Assembly (NCBI GenBank): GCA_947359465.1
Contig: OX375877.1
Coordinates: 27,105,235-27,169,234 of the forward strand
Source: Metellina segmentata
Taxonomy: Eukaryota; Arthropoda; Arachnida; Araneae; Tetragnathidae
DNA: 64,000 nt
Direction: 5' to 3'
Position numbers and translations under genes: made by a program. Below, piece by piece: positions 22,835 through 33,469 of this stretch. Positions within the stretch are counted from its first letter, which is position 1. Each line of letters starts with the position of its first letter. The notes beneath the pieces were generated by a model, which saw only the letters and a program-made list of their open reading frames with translations, was not told the origin of the DNA and ran no database searches.

Positions 22835-23417
22835 TGTACCCAAATAAATACCATGCAGTAACTAAGCGTATTCAGGTAAAACCTTGCGGTCGTGCTCAAT
22901 TTTTCAGGGGGTGATGGGTTACCTTATGTTTCACCACCCCATCTAGATTACGACTATACATCAGAATATCAAATGAGAATATTTATAAATTGGACAGCCT
23001 GAATGTAGGGTTTAGAGAGGCGAGTACGGTAAATGCCTTCCACTGAATATAAAATGCGTCTGTGATTAAAGTAGGGGATGCCACCTGGGTGGATATACTT
23101 GAGGGAGTCCTATAACGGATTACTTTCACCTCTAGAGGGAGTGCTTCTAATTTCGGCAGGCAAGTTGCGCAGATCTAAAAAGGATTGAATGAAATTATAT
23201 TACTCCAGCCCCTCTCACAATAGATTGCAGAAAGTCCATGGTTTGTTCTTCCTTCATCATGCATGAAATAACATTGGGTAGTATATTTTTGTAAACATGT
23301 ACCATGGTAAGTGTAAACAAATAAGAGTGTAAAAAGTCTGGGAGTATGGTAAAATATGAAAATTTTAATAATTGCTGGGAAGTAGTAGAAATTGGTTCAG
23401 TATGAACTGTGCACACA
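22835..23417. other. No gene recognised
   Basis: Nothing supported. Frames at the right edge overlap the Tc1 copy. Confidence 0.4.
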
Positions 23418-23624
23418 CACTTCCCTACAATAATTGACCGGACGCCAGCGAATTTGCATAAAATCCGACTTATTGTTTGGGGATGTTTTTCGTGGTATGG
23501 CCTGGGATCTTTGTATGTTGTTCCTGGTCAATTGAACGCCGACGCCTGCATGAACATTTTGGACAGTCCGGTTCTTCCTACGCTTTGGCAGTTTTATGGA
23601 ACGGACGAATTTTACCTCCAAAAT
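23418..23624 (+). pseudogene. Tc1-like remnant, left end plus mid-transposase
   Basis: Starts CACTTCCCTACAATAATTGA (terminal repeat) and reads in frame through LIVWGCFSWYGLGSLYVVPG and LPTLWQFYGTDEFYLQ, then stops just before the catalytic DNAP motif. It has the same terminal-repeat-to-VWGCFS junction as the copies at 18375 and 20826, so three copies share one deletion breakpoint. Confidence 0.82.
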
Positions 23625-23639
23625 AAGCTGTAGAAACGT

Positions 23640-25579
23640 TTTTAAATGTCGAAAAGCAGTTGAAAAGTTATTGATGTGAATACATCTTAAAAATTGAAAG
23701 ATGAATGTGGAGGGGGTATGCATGAAAAGTCGAACTTTATAAAACAGCGTTACAACTGTTTTGTCGTATGGATTTCATAACTAGAAGAAAGTGACATCGG
23801 GAAAATTTACGTTGCGTTCGACCTTTAGGAAAGGGTTACTTGCAGGGCAGGTGCCAACTCCATTGTGTCATCGGAATGCCGAATATATTCTGATTTTTTA
23901 TTCTTTGGCACAGTTGCTGTTCTTTCGCCACGCGCTTCAGAACAACTTAAAAACAGGTGAAATAGAGCGTCCTCTGCAGGTGGTGTTCGTCTAGATGATC
24001 TTTGTTTTTTTACTTTTACCGTTGGGTTATTTTTGGAGTGCAGAGATACGTTGGATGACGGGTAGAGAGAGCGGGCGAGGCTTATTCACCGTGCTTGACT
24101 CCGAGGATGTATACTTTTAAGATTGGTGTAACGATGTTAATGTGATGAGATGTAAATGCTGTATATTTTGCCTAAAGTTCTTGGAAAAGTAAGAACTTAA
24201 ATATCTTAGATGTCGGTTGACTTCTCCTTGTACACGATTCGTACTGTGTTCCTGCTACAGTTTGGGTGCAACGACATCACAATATACATCCTGGAAATAA
24301 ATATAGCGTCGCGTAGACAAAGAATGTCCGAACCAGACTTGATTTTCAGGCCAAGTGTATAGGCGCACTTGTCGATGAGAGGGGGTTCGAAATTGTACGG
24401 TGCTGGGCGAGATTTGAGCCAGTGTGTCTTTGGAGGGAGGATTGCTTAAATGGTGTCATTAGAAAGCTATCAAACAACGCCACAATCACAGGTCCTTAAT
24501 CAGTAAAATTTTGTTCCGATATTAACATAAAACTACAATTTAATCGGTCAAATCGTAAATTAACTGTTTATAATATTCACAATAAACAAACGTTCAAACT
24601 TCCTGTATGCTTCATTAGTTTCACAATCCATCATCAGGTATTCACGACAAAACTACTATTTGTGTGTCCTCGACACAACATATAAATTTTTGTCTGACAT
24701 TTAAATGATGATGATTTTTCTACGAAAGAGAATAGTTATTTCTCTGGTTACACGTTTTCGATCCACAGTTAATCGATCCAACCCAAGTAAAGCCGGGTAA
24801 TTCTGCTAATTCGCTAAAAATATGCTAGGGAGTTCAAATGAATTAGCTGTTTGAGAAACCCTATAAGTCACTTTTTGTCGAAAACGAGTTTTCGGTTAAA
24901 ATCTATTCTTCAGATCTCATCTCTTCTACGCATCTTTTAGAAGTGAAACCCCACGAGTAAGGTCATTCTACATAGAGATGGCTCATATGAAAGTTTTTGT
25001 TTATTCGAGAAAGTCCATAAGTCAGTGACTTATGGGCTTTCTCGGATAATCGAATAATCTGCCTAATTAATAGCTTTTTATTCTCCTAACATGCTGAATA
25101 CGTTTTGTTCCTAAATTCCAAAAACCTATGAGCATTAAAAGAGTTTACCGATAGTACTTGTCATTTTCTGTACAAAATAATCAGAACTACAGATATAACA
25201 ACCCTTTTATAATGAATATAACAACCCTTAAACTAACAATTCGATTTCAACCTAAATTAAGGCTGTTTGTTTACTAGGATTAACAGAAACTAGATTTATA
25301 TATTCAATCCATCATAATTTAAACTAACATCTGCTTGTGCTGGAACTAATTCAGAAGAAAACGTTTTCAAAATTCGCTATTTTAAATGACAAATTAATTA
25401 TTGTTCATTAACTTTATATAGAGCACACATGGAGCTAGAATTATTTTTTGCTATTTTTTTATTTTGTTTAAACATAAACATTTTCTTTCTAACCTCTTGT
25501 AAATTGTTTTTAATTATAAAAAATTAATTATGTGTGCACAAGGTGATGCTTCTGAGCCTCTGAAAGACTATAAATTTAA
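23640..25579. other. No gene recognised over about 1.9 kb
   Basis: No open frame above 67 codons, no shared repeat and no splice-linked pair of frames that I could support. Confidence 0.45.
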
Positions 25580-26539
25580 CTAGGGGGCCCGCCCCCTGCT
25601 CGCAAACGCTCGCCAACCCCCGGAGGATTGCTTTGCAATCCTCATTGGTTCGCTGCGCGAACATGCTCGCTACGCTCGCATCAATGAAGACATGTGTCCT
25701 AGCAGAAGGAGTTGCTTACAAAATATTATATTCCAAAAAATATTTTTCACATATAATTTTTTGTATTACCGACAAGTTATAATGGTACAGCTACAGTTTA
25801 CGTTCATAAGCTGTAGCAACGGCCTTGGCGAATTTTTAAAGTCGCCAAGAAAATAACTTATTTAAAACTCTTTTCTTTCAAAAATATTTTTCTTTTTACA
25901 ACGGAAAATAAAAGCTCGAAAACACATTTGAGAACATTTTGAAAAGTATATTTTTAAAAAGCTTTCGCAAAAAGAAGAAAGCTTAAACACATTTCAAAAC
26001 ATATATGTGATCCAGCAGAAAAACTAAGCTGCGAATGTTGGGTAAGAATACCCATAAACTTATCAATTACACAAAATACATTAGGTTGTTTGAAAAGAAA
26101 AATATTTTTATCACAAAATAAAGCAAGAAATAATACAACCTGATGTGTCAGAACTGTTGCGGGAAAAAATAATAAAAAAAACGAAAATTCCACAAATGGC
26201 AAAAAAACAAAGCTCTTAAATGTTTAGTGAAAAATATTATCATAAAATAAAAATTCCACAACTGTAGAAATACAAATAAATGAACCAATGGTATCACAGA
26301 AAAACAATTTTAAAGAACCAATGCAATCAACGGATATTTTAAAATCAAAATAACCAATGGAAGCAAAGAAAAAATTTCAAACGAATCAATGAAATCAAAC
26401 GACTTTAACGGATTTTGGAAGAACTTTCTAGAGGAGCGAGGCTTCGCGTGGTTAACAAACAATCGTACAATGTTGCCAAAACGCGATAACAAATAACGCT
26501 ATTTTTGCGTGCCACGTAAGAGAATTATATATATATAGA
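25580..26539 (-). mobile_element. Non-autonomous Helitron, 960 bp
   Basis: On the minus strand it starts TCTATATATATATAATTCTC with host A before it. It ends in a GGGGGCGGGCCCCC hairpin running into CTAG, followed by host T. Next to the 3-prime end are further short palindromes (GGATTGCTTTGCAATCC, TTCGCTGCGCGAA). It shares its 5-prime region (GCGTGCCACGTAAGAG on the plus strand) with the copies at 31033 and 31590. It encodes no Rep/helicase. Confidence 0.75.
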
Positions 26540-26942
26540 TGAGTCTAAATCAATCGTATACAAATTTTACGCATTTGAATTTATAAAAATAATAGAAACA
26601 AAATTAGCTTTCGCAAAAGAAAATAGTTAACACTAGATTTGAGTGTTATAAACACAATAGATCCGGATGTTACCAGAGATTTAGAAAAATTGCTTAATGC
26701 TTTGAAACACGAGTGTCCTTTGAATATTTCAGTACCTCCAGATTATCAAATGTAAGGAAATTGTCTTGTTGTCACACACGGTGTAAAATATTTTTCTTCA
26801 ACTGCCAATATTTTAGAAGAAAATTATGTATGATAATTATTTATTTAATAAATAAATTTTATAATTTGCATTCAATTAGAACCAAATTAATCAAAATATT
26901 CTAATGCATATCTCTTGATTTTAATGTTTTATTGATTATAAA

Positions 26943-26944
<2 letters not shown>

Positions 26945-26998
<54 letters not shown>
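26945..26998. repeat. (CT)27 microsatellite
   Basis: Perfect CT run of about 54 bases. Confidence 0.97.
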
Positions 26999-26999
<1 letters not shown>

Positions 27000-27004
<5 letters not shown>

Positions 27005-27948
27005 TATGAAATAAAAATATCTATATATTTCAATCTGCAAAAACCAGTTATGAGCAAGAGTCTTCTAAGTTACCTTCACTAGTTTATGTGGAGAAAAAGA
27101 ACCATATCTTTAGAGAAAGTAATTACGGGCTTAATATAAATGGCACATCGGCGGGAAAAAATGTTTAATTCAGTTTAAATTGTAGGTTTCTTGGAGTGGC
27201 TTTGCATGCAATCAAATTAAAAAAAATAGTTCTATTTCAGTTCTTTTGGATGACAAGAAAAACCAGGAATTTGAACTGTGTTCCCTATCTTTGTCTCTCT
27301 ACGACGCTATTGACTCTGCTATGTATTACTTGATATTATAAAGCGACCTTAATTCAACACAACCTACTAACTTCGTATAAGATAGTTTGAGATTTAGATT
27401 ACAGCAATCTAAATAAATGATTTATGACTGTACTTTCTATTTTTGTTTTTAATGTCAGCAATATTTCTTTACATGCAAGTTTTCATGATTAATGATTTTT
27501 AAATTATGAAATTTTTTTCGCTTTGTCATAACTAAATGCAATTGAAAAACATGATTTGCAATTGTAAAACATGAGAAATGACACAAGTAGACGGTTGATT
27601 GTTATAACCTAGAATATTCTAATAATCTAATCTACTTTATTTTGTCATTTATTTCCTGTTGAAATGAAATAGATCAAACATAAATTTAACATTATAGTGT
27701 ATTTTAATAACCTGATTTACTTTATTTTGTCATTTCTTATGTCCTTTTCAAATAAAATAGATAATAGGAAACATGATTTGTGTATTTTTGTCGTTTTTCA
27801 CGAAGTGTCATTCTAGAAGGTGTACCACTCAATCATGTTTTTGCAATTACGGTTCCTGAATGTCCACCTTAATTGAATTACATTCGCTTGTTGGAATTCG
27901 CAGTTTTTCAACATCTTGAAAAATTTAGCGAATTTCGCGTTCACTTAC
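27000..27948. other. No gene recognised; short local duplication
   Basis: Stretches near 27610-27670 and 27706-27770 are similar (TACTTTATTTTGTCATTT in each, followed by an AAATAGAT motif). Otherwise plain AT-rich sequence. Confidence 0.4.
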
Positions 27949-28110
27949 ATTTTTTTTTTCCAGCCGATCTTTTTCTTTTTTGAAATTGCCTTTTGTTTTC
28001 ACTAGACTTCCAAAGAGCTTGAATAGAATGTTGAGCGAAGCAGCAAAACTGAGGCTATTGATTTTTATTTCTTGTGAATGTTCGTTGCCATGAGCCAATG
28101 TACAAATCAT
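27949..28110 (-). CDS. Possible internal exon resembling the end of a kinesin motor domain
   Basis: A 162-base (54-codon, phase 0) open stretch on the minus strand, preceded by AG (TTTAG/ATG) and ended by a consensus GTAAGT donor. It reads MICTLAHGNEHSQEIKINSL, then SFAASLNILFKLFGSLVKTK, then GNFKKEKDRLEKKN. The pattern (hydrophobic strand, short loop, E..NSL.FAA..N, then a charged helix) resembles the last strand and helix of kinesin motor domains, especially the SLRFAASVN segment of kinesin-14. One extra codon and a loosened helix suggest divergence or decay. The acceptor is poor in pyrimidines and I found no neighbouring kinesin exon, so this could be a stray exon, a pseudogene or chance. 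Confidence 0.33.
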
Positions 28111-28204
28111 CTAAATTTCTGTGTTACTTACATTAGTGAAATATGAGTTGGATTTTCAATGTAAACAAACCAGACGGAATGGGAAAATTTCACTTATACT
28201 CAAA

Positions 28205-28590
28205 TAATATCGCATGATACATATTGTAGTTACCTTAAAATGTAGTTTTTGCGATATTTGACGTTTAATATAATTGGCATTAATAAATCAGCTATCAAAT
28301 ATCAAGAAGGAATTATTTTTGGAAAAGGGTTGAAATCGTATTCGCAAAACAAACTAAGTAATGTGTAGAATACGTACACGAACACGTATTCTAAACCAAA
28401 TTCACTTTCTTAACTTATACAAAGCTTGACGGAAAATGCATCTCATGTCAGCTAGAATTAAACTTAAAATTTAATATTAAAATAGCCTTTCTATTAACAG
28501 GATAGAATTGGTAGAAGGATCTATAGGTTAAAAATTCTGTCACTGAATTTTATATTCATTCTATGTTTTTCCAAAAATTATTATTATTCC
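28205..28590. repeat. Unclassified dispersed repeat, copy 1
   Basis: Shares ordered motifs with 29555-29730 and 62230-62570: GATACATAT, TTACCTTAAAATG, GAAATCGTATTCG, then AAAAATTCT.TCACTGAATT. The copies are diverged. No ends or target duplications identified. Confidence 0.45.
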
Positions 28591-28599
28591 AGTGTTCTT

Positions 28600-29550
28600 T
28601 AGTTTAATTGCTCTAATGGGATTTTTAAAAGTTCGAAAAACTTCTTCAAAGACTTGGAGATATCAAATATGTTCCTCAAAATTTTTGTTGGATTTTGAGA
28701 AAATTTTAAATAAAATATTTGACGACTTGGGCGATTATTCTCAAATATGTTGCCTACCCTGTAATGCTGGTTTACTTTCGTGAATAGGGGATATATAATC
28801 CCTTCAATAATCGATGTGCAATACGGAATCCTTTACAGTCGGGAAATAGCAAATAATAGCAAAGACATGTACCTGAAAACTCCTAACATTATCAATATTA
28901 GGAAACACGTTCTACAGGAAACTTAACACATGCAAATATCGCGGTCATATTTGAGGATTACTAATTTTCATAAAACATGAATCATTATCGTCTTTTATCA
29001 ATTTTTTCTAATGTCTTTTTGAATTGCTCTATTTCAGCTCAGGAAGTCGAAATTCGACATTTTGCACATCTTTCGTTGTTGAGAATTCTGTATTTTTTCA
29101 TCGGAATATCGTTTCTATTTGTTTATGTCTTTTGTATATTGCAATATATTATTCTAGAATTAGATGTGTATATTTGCATCCGAAATAAATTGTAGAAGCT
29201 ATGAAAAATTTAATACGAAGTTAAAAAGTATTTTCCGTACAACTTAAATGATTACATTTTTCTATGGTAATAAAAGTGATTATTCTAATTCACTTTTCAA
29301 TCAACACAACCATTTCAACCCGAGAAACGCCAGGTTATTCAGCTAGTATGAGATAAAGTTGTTTTGGATTTTGTGAAAATTAATATAAATGTCCTTACTG
29401 ATACAAAAAGCATAAAACAACAATGGGATGAAATGCAATGAAAACAATTTACAATAGCATCCTTACATGAAGTATGCAATGTGAAAAAGAGATTTTACTA
29501 GCGCTATAAAACCAAACCACGCAATCAATACCCAATTCTTGATTCATTCT
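28600..29550. other. No gene recognised
   Basis: Frames of 63 and 72 codons without recognisable motifs; AT-rich. Confidence 0.4.
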
Positions 29551-29554
29551 TGGG

Positions 29555-29725
29555 GAAGTATGATTGGCGATGTGCTGAAATCGTATTGAAAACAAACCAA
29601 GTGATACACGTCACGAATACGTAAAGAAAACACATTCTGACTCAAAAGCATATCGCCACCTACATTTATCTTACAATAAAAACCTCTCATATATAGCCAT
29701 CGGAAACTTATTGGTCACTGCAAAG
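29555..29725. repeat. Unclassified dispersed repeat, copy 2
   Basis: Holds GCTGAAATCGTATTGAAAAC, CTGACTCAAAAGCATATC-type sequence and AAAACCTCTCATAT. These are in the same order as the block at 62350-62470 and, more weakly, 28325-28450. Confidence 0.4.
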
Positions 29726-29727
29726 TA

Positions 29728-30140
29728 CGAGGCCTCTTCAATAACTATCTATTAATCTGTACTAATATTCCAAACTTTTACGGTCTTTCTCAAAATACTC
29801 TATATTACATGCAATGCACTTATCCAGTCTTCAAACACATGCTGGAAGCCATTTTTTGACAGGTCCTTCAAAATCGCCTACGCAATTTTTACCACTGCCT
29901 GTGATGACGAAAACCGCATTTCCCGGAGGTGTTTCTTCAAATTCGGGAAAAGAAAAAAAATCGATCGCTAGTGCTACATCAGGACTATATGGAGGATGGG
30001 GAACACATATGGCATTGCTTTTTAAAAGATCTGATGATTTTTTGAGGCGAAAACAAAATTTCAATGCAGTGTATTGCACTTCGCATGTCACATCCATTTT
30101 TGCCATAGTCGAAAGTAAAACTAGGCTGCAGAGGCCTCAG
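29728..30140 (-). pseudogene. Mariner-type transposase fossil in an internally deleted element
   Basis: The minus-strand frame contains CVPHPPYSPDVALAIDFFSF, the HPPYSPDLAPSDF hallmark near the third catalytic residue of mariner transposases. After a frameshift near 29880 it continues as ILKDLSKNGFQHVFEDWISA, like the C-terminal helix region. Both ends carry a short inverted GAGGCCTCT motif (29729 and 30131), with TA before the left one. The N-terminal domain and first two catalytic residues are missing. Not functional. Confidence 0.75.
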
Positions 30141-31032
30141 CAATGACGTCATGACAGTGAAACTTACTTTACCTATTCTCCACTTATCCCGCTACCCATT
30201 CAATATGAATTTTATTTTTCTTGATTTTTTAATTACATTTAAAAAAAATTATGATTATTCTTTATTGAACAGCCCTTGTAACTTCAGAAGTTTGCAAGAA
30301 CATCTCTCACCTTCTCTAGGAAAGTACCGCAACCCGAAATGATTTTATTTTTCCAATTAATGAATGGTTCGAGAAACTGGAATAAACACTGAAAGTGCAA
30401 TCAGGAATCCTCTATTAATTTAAAATATATATATACGAATTTTACAAGCTTCAAATCGAAAAGTAATGCCTTCTCAAAGCTATACACACTTGTAAATTTT
30501 ACACTCCTGTAAAATTTACTTTTGGGCTTCTGTGACTTGAAGTGCGATATTCAGGTCGACGTTTATGAAGCCCTCTTTTCGTAAGGGCTTCGAGAGGAAG
30601 TTGAAGCCTAATTCAGAATAATGACGGCCATATTTCTACCGACCTACATTACAGGGGGTCTAGAAATGGCAACTTAAGTACGGGAGGATCTTGAACGGGG
30701 TGTCAGAAGTAGGTGAAAAGGGCAAGAACATATTCCTCTTGGACACTGTGGGTGGCGACATTATAGTTGAGGTAGAAGGATGTGTACTCGGAATAAAAAC
30801 GAAGTTTGTGGAACGGTATGAATTTCATGCAGCGTACTATATCATCATATCTGAAGAGTTTGAGGTTTTCAGGAACCGATTTTTGCTTCTAAATCAGGTC
30901 ATGTACAGTGGCGTCAACTGGGAGGGGGGGGGGGGATTATTGGGGAGGGAAGTAAGACTCAGTCGCTTTATGCGTACAATTTTTTATACATGTGTAATTG
31001 ATATGCAATATTTTTTAACAGAATATACTCTA
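30141..31032. other. No gene recognised
   Basis: A 180-codon plus-strand frame (30691-31233) runs into the Helitron at 31033 and its last third is Helitron sequence, so it is not called. A run of about 11 Gs lies near 30925. Confidence 0.5.
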
Positions 31033-31589
31033 CTAGGAGGCTTGCTCTCTGCAAGTTTGCCAACCCCCGTAGGATTGCTTTGCAATCCTCATTGGTTTGC
31101 TGCGCGAACCTATGTTCGCTTCGCTCGCATCCATGAAGACCTGTGTTCTAGAAGAAGGAATTGTTTACAAAATATCATATTCCCAAAAAATATTTTTCAA
31201 ATCCAAATTTGCTATATTACCGAAAAGATATAAACAGTACCTCTAGAATCAGAATTCAAATGAAAACTTTGAGAAAAATTTGACTCGAAATGTGAGCGCT
31301 GCTTTGGAAATTGAATACCCAACAACTGGTTGAACTATAATGGTAAGTCTTGAAAAGGACCGTTTTTTAAATGGCGCTGAAAAGATCCTCCGCTTTCTTT
31401 GATTTCTAATTATAAACTACAACAGCTCGACTAAAATTAATTTTTTTCAATAAAATTTCATCCGATAACGCTATAAATTCAATTGAAGCGCGAGGCTACG
31501 TGGTAAACAAACAATCGTACAATGTTGCCAAAACGCGATGATAAATAACGTCTTTTTTGCGTGCCACGTAAGAGAATTATATATAGAGA
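31033..31589 (-). mobile_element. Non-autonomous Helitron, left member of a head-to-tail pair
   Basis: On the minus strand it starts TCTCTATATATAATTCTC (31589 downward) and ends CTAG at 31036-31033, followed by host T. The base before its TC start is the final G of the neighbouring element's CTAG, not A. It shares GCGTGCCACGTAAGAG and the CAATGTTGCCAAAACGCGAT block with the copy at 31590. The hairpin before CTAG is weaker (GCAAGCCTCCTAG), so this copy is more worn. Confidence 0.78.
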
Positions 31590-32222
31590 CTAGGGGGCCC
31601 GCCCCCTGCTCGCTAACGCTCGCCAACCCCCTGATGATTGCTTCGCAATCCTCATTGGTTTGCTGCGCGAACCTATGCTCGCTTCGCTCGCATCAATGAA
31701 GACATGTGTCCTAGCAGAGGGGATTATTTACAAAATATGATATTCCAACAAAAATATATTTTTCAAATCTAAATTTTTTGGTTTATTTTTCAGAAAAGAT
31801 ATTTACAGTACCTATAGAATCAGAATTCAAATGAAAACTTTGAGCAAATTTTGACTCGAAATGTGAGCGATGCTTTGGAAATTGAATACCCAGCATGTTG
31901 TTTGTTTGTACATTTACCCCTGCACTCGAGCCACCCACGCTTTTTCATTGATGAAGATGTCGAAAGTTGTAGTGCAAACGTCTTGTTGAACTATAAATGC
32001 CCTGAAAAGGACCTTTTTGTAAATGTCTTCTTTGATTTCTATTGTTAACTGCAACAGCTTGACTAAAATTCATTTTTTTTCAATAAAATTTCATCCGATA
32101 AAGCTATAAATTCAATTGAAGCGCGAGGCTTCGTGATAAACAAACAATTGTACAATGTTGCCAAAACGCGATAACAAATAACGTCTTTTTTGCGTGCCAC
32201 GTAAGAGAATTATATATAGAGA
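31590..32222 (-). mobile_element. Non-autonomous Helitron, right member of the pair
   Basis: On the minus strand it starts TCTCTATATATAATTCTC with host A before it (32223). It ends in GGGGGCGGGCCCCC plus CTAG, directly abutting the T of the neighbour's TCTCTATATA. It therefore inserted between the A and T at the 5-prime end of the older element. The 65-codon plus-strand frame at 31851-32048 is not supported as a gene. Confidence 0.8.
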
Positions 32223-32510
32223 TAACTAAAAAACCGGAGTTCAGATGATTTAGCATTGAATACCGTGGCAGTCAAACGCGAAATATTTGCATTTGTGCTT
32301 GAGTTTTTTTAACTATTTATATTTATCCTTTACAATCTTGTGTTTAATTACTGTTCTGTTATGTCAATAATGCTATGGATAGAGATTTATGTAGGAGTGA
32401 TTAAATATGTAAGAACATTTTTCAGCATTCATTTTGAAATGCTGTACCGGGATTACATTTTCAACATGATCCATTACTTAACTACTGTTTTCTGATAGAT
32501 TTTGGATTGA

Positions 32511-32575
32511 TCCAGGACCGTCGTCAATAGCCCGTAGTGTTGCTCCAATATGACATTAATAGAAATACCTATTTA
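32511..32575 (+). mobile_element. SINE family 1 tail fragment
   Basis: ACCGTCGTCAATAGCCCGTA to ATATGACATTAAT matches the 3-prime end of body type A; the rest is absent. Confidence 0.65.
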
Positions 32576-32579
32576 CCTT

Positions 32580-32700
32580 ATAGATTTTCCTGAAAGGGCG
32601 ATACTGCAGAATAACATTTATTATCCGAGTAAATACGGATTGAGGCCACCTCGAATAAGCAGAAACTCGGATATAACGGACGTTCCAATTCAAAATAGCC
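32580..32700. mobile_element. pogo/Tigger-like fragment
   Basis: TTATCCGAGTAAATACGGAT and ACTCGGATATAACGGACG are the kind of sub-terminal sequence found in pogo-type elements. No ends are preserved. Confidence 0.35.
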
Positions 32701-32977
32701 TATGTAATAACTGTACTGTACTGCATGTTACTATTCGTGTTACTGAAATATTCATACAGCGAGGATTAAAAATAATCTATATTCGGATTTGTGTCACACG
32801 AATTTGTCTCTCTATAACAAAAAAAAAAAACTTTATCTGTAATTGTCTTGAAAGCCAATTACAAGTTACCCATGGTCAAATGTTTTTATTTATTTATTTT
32901 ATTTTATTTTTTATAATAGATATATAACTAGTTGCTTAAATTTTTATGTTAGTCTTCCGTAAAGCGGAACATGATAG

Positions 32978-33403
32978 CTAAACGTACTCTCGTAAACTGA
33001 AAAAGTGATCTTCCACCTTGAGCCATTTCTTCTGATTAGAGTAATCGTTCAAATCTGATGAAGGGGAAGAATGAGCCAAAGAAGGAATAGGAAGACCTAA
33101 GAAGATATCAGGAGGATGAACTGATGAAGAAGAGTAAAGAGAATTACTGTCATTCACCTTCTGCTTCTTACGTCCTTTAAATTCATCTTCAGACGCACCC
33201 TGTTGACGCTTGAGAGCACGACGCTCACGCAGGAGTGTATTACTGTGAGCTCGAGCCTCAGGCTTCGAACGGGCTTTTCGTTTTCTTTCACGATCATAGG
33301 CCTTGGTCTCTATTGATCGTTCCTTCTTATATTTCTGATTGTATTCAATCTTTATACGCTTAGCCTGATCACGTTCTGCTTCGGTTTTACGTTTTCTACC
33401 CAT
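32978..33403 (-). CDS. Hypothetical basic protein, 141 residues
   Basis: ATG at 33403-33401, stop at 32978. The first 100 residues are strongly basic and helical (MGRKRKTEAERDQAKRIKIE, then DRERKRKARSKPEARAHS, then GRKKQKVND), with several nuclear-localisation-like clusters. The last 40 are Ser/Pro-rich, ending KKWLKVEDHFFSLREYV. Charged repeats of this kind occur at the N-terminus of some transposon-encoded proteins, including Helitron-linked ones, but nothing here assigns a family. A 10-bp inverted repeat (GTAAGATTCG, 33410-33419 and 33456-33465) lies just upstream of the start. No splice evidence. A whole small gene, the first exon of a larger one, or a transposon ORF are all possible. Confidence 0.45.
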   Translation of the reverse strand: MGRKRKTEAERDQAKRIKIEYNQKYKKERSIETKAYDRERKRKARSKPEARAHSNTLLRERRALKRQQGASEDEFKGRKKQKVNDSNSLYSSSSVHPPDIFLGLPIPSLAHSSPSSDLNDYSNQKKWLKVEDHFFSLREYV

Positions 33404-33469
33404 ATCTTTGTAAGATTCGTGTTGTTTTGTTTGGTAAGGTCTATATTAAAGACTTCGAATCTTACAGCA

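Noticed and set aside
22562..22914. Overlapping Arg/Cys-rich frames
   Set aside because: They lie within the GC-rich half of the GGCCCGG-ended MITE.
30691..31233. 180-codon plus-strand frame
   Set aside because: Its last third is Helitron sequence and it contains a poly-G-encoded glycine run; no domain, start context or splice support.
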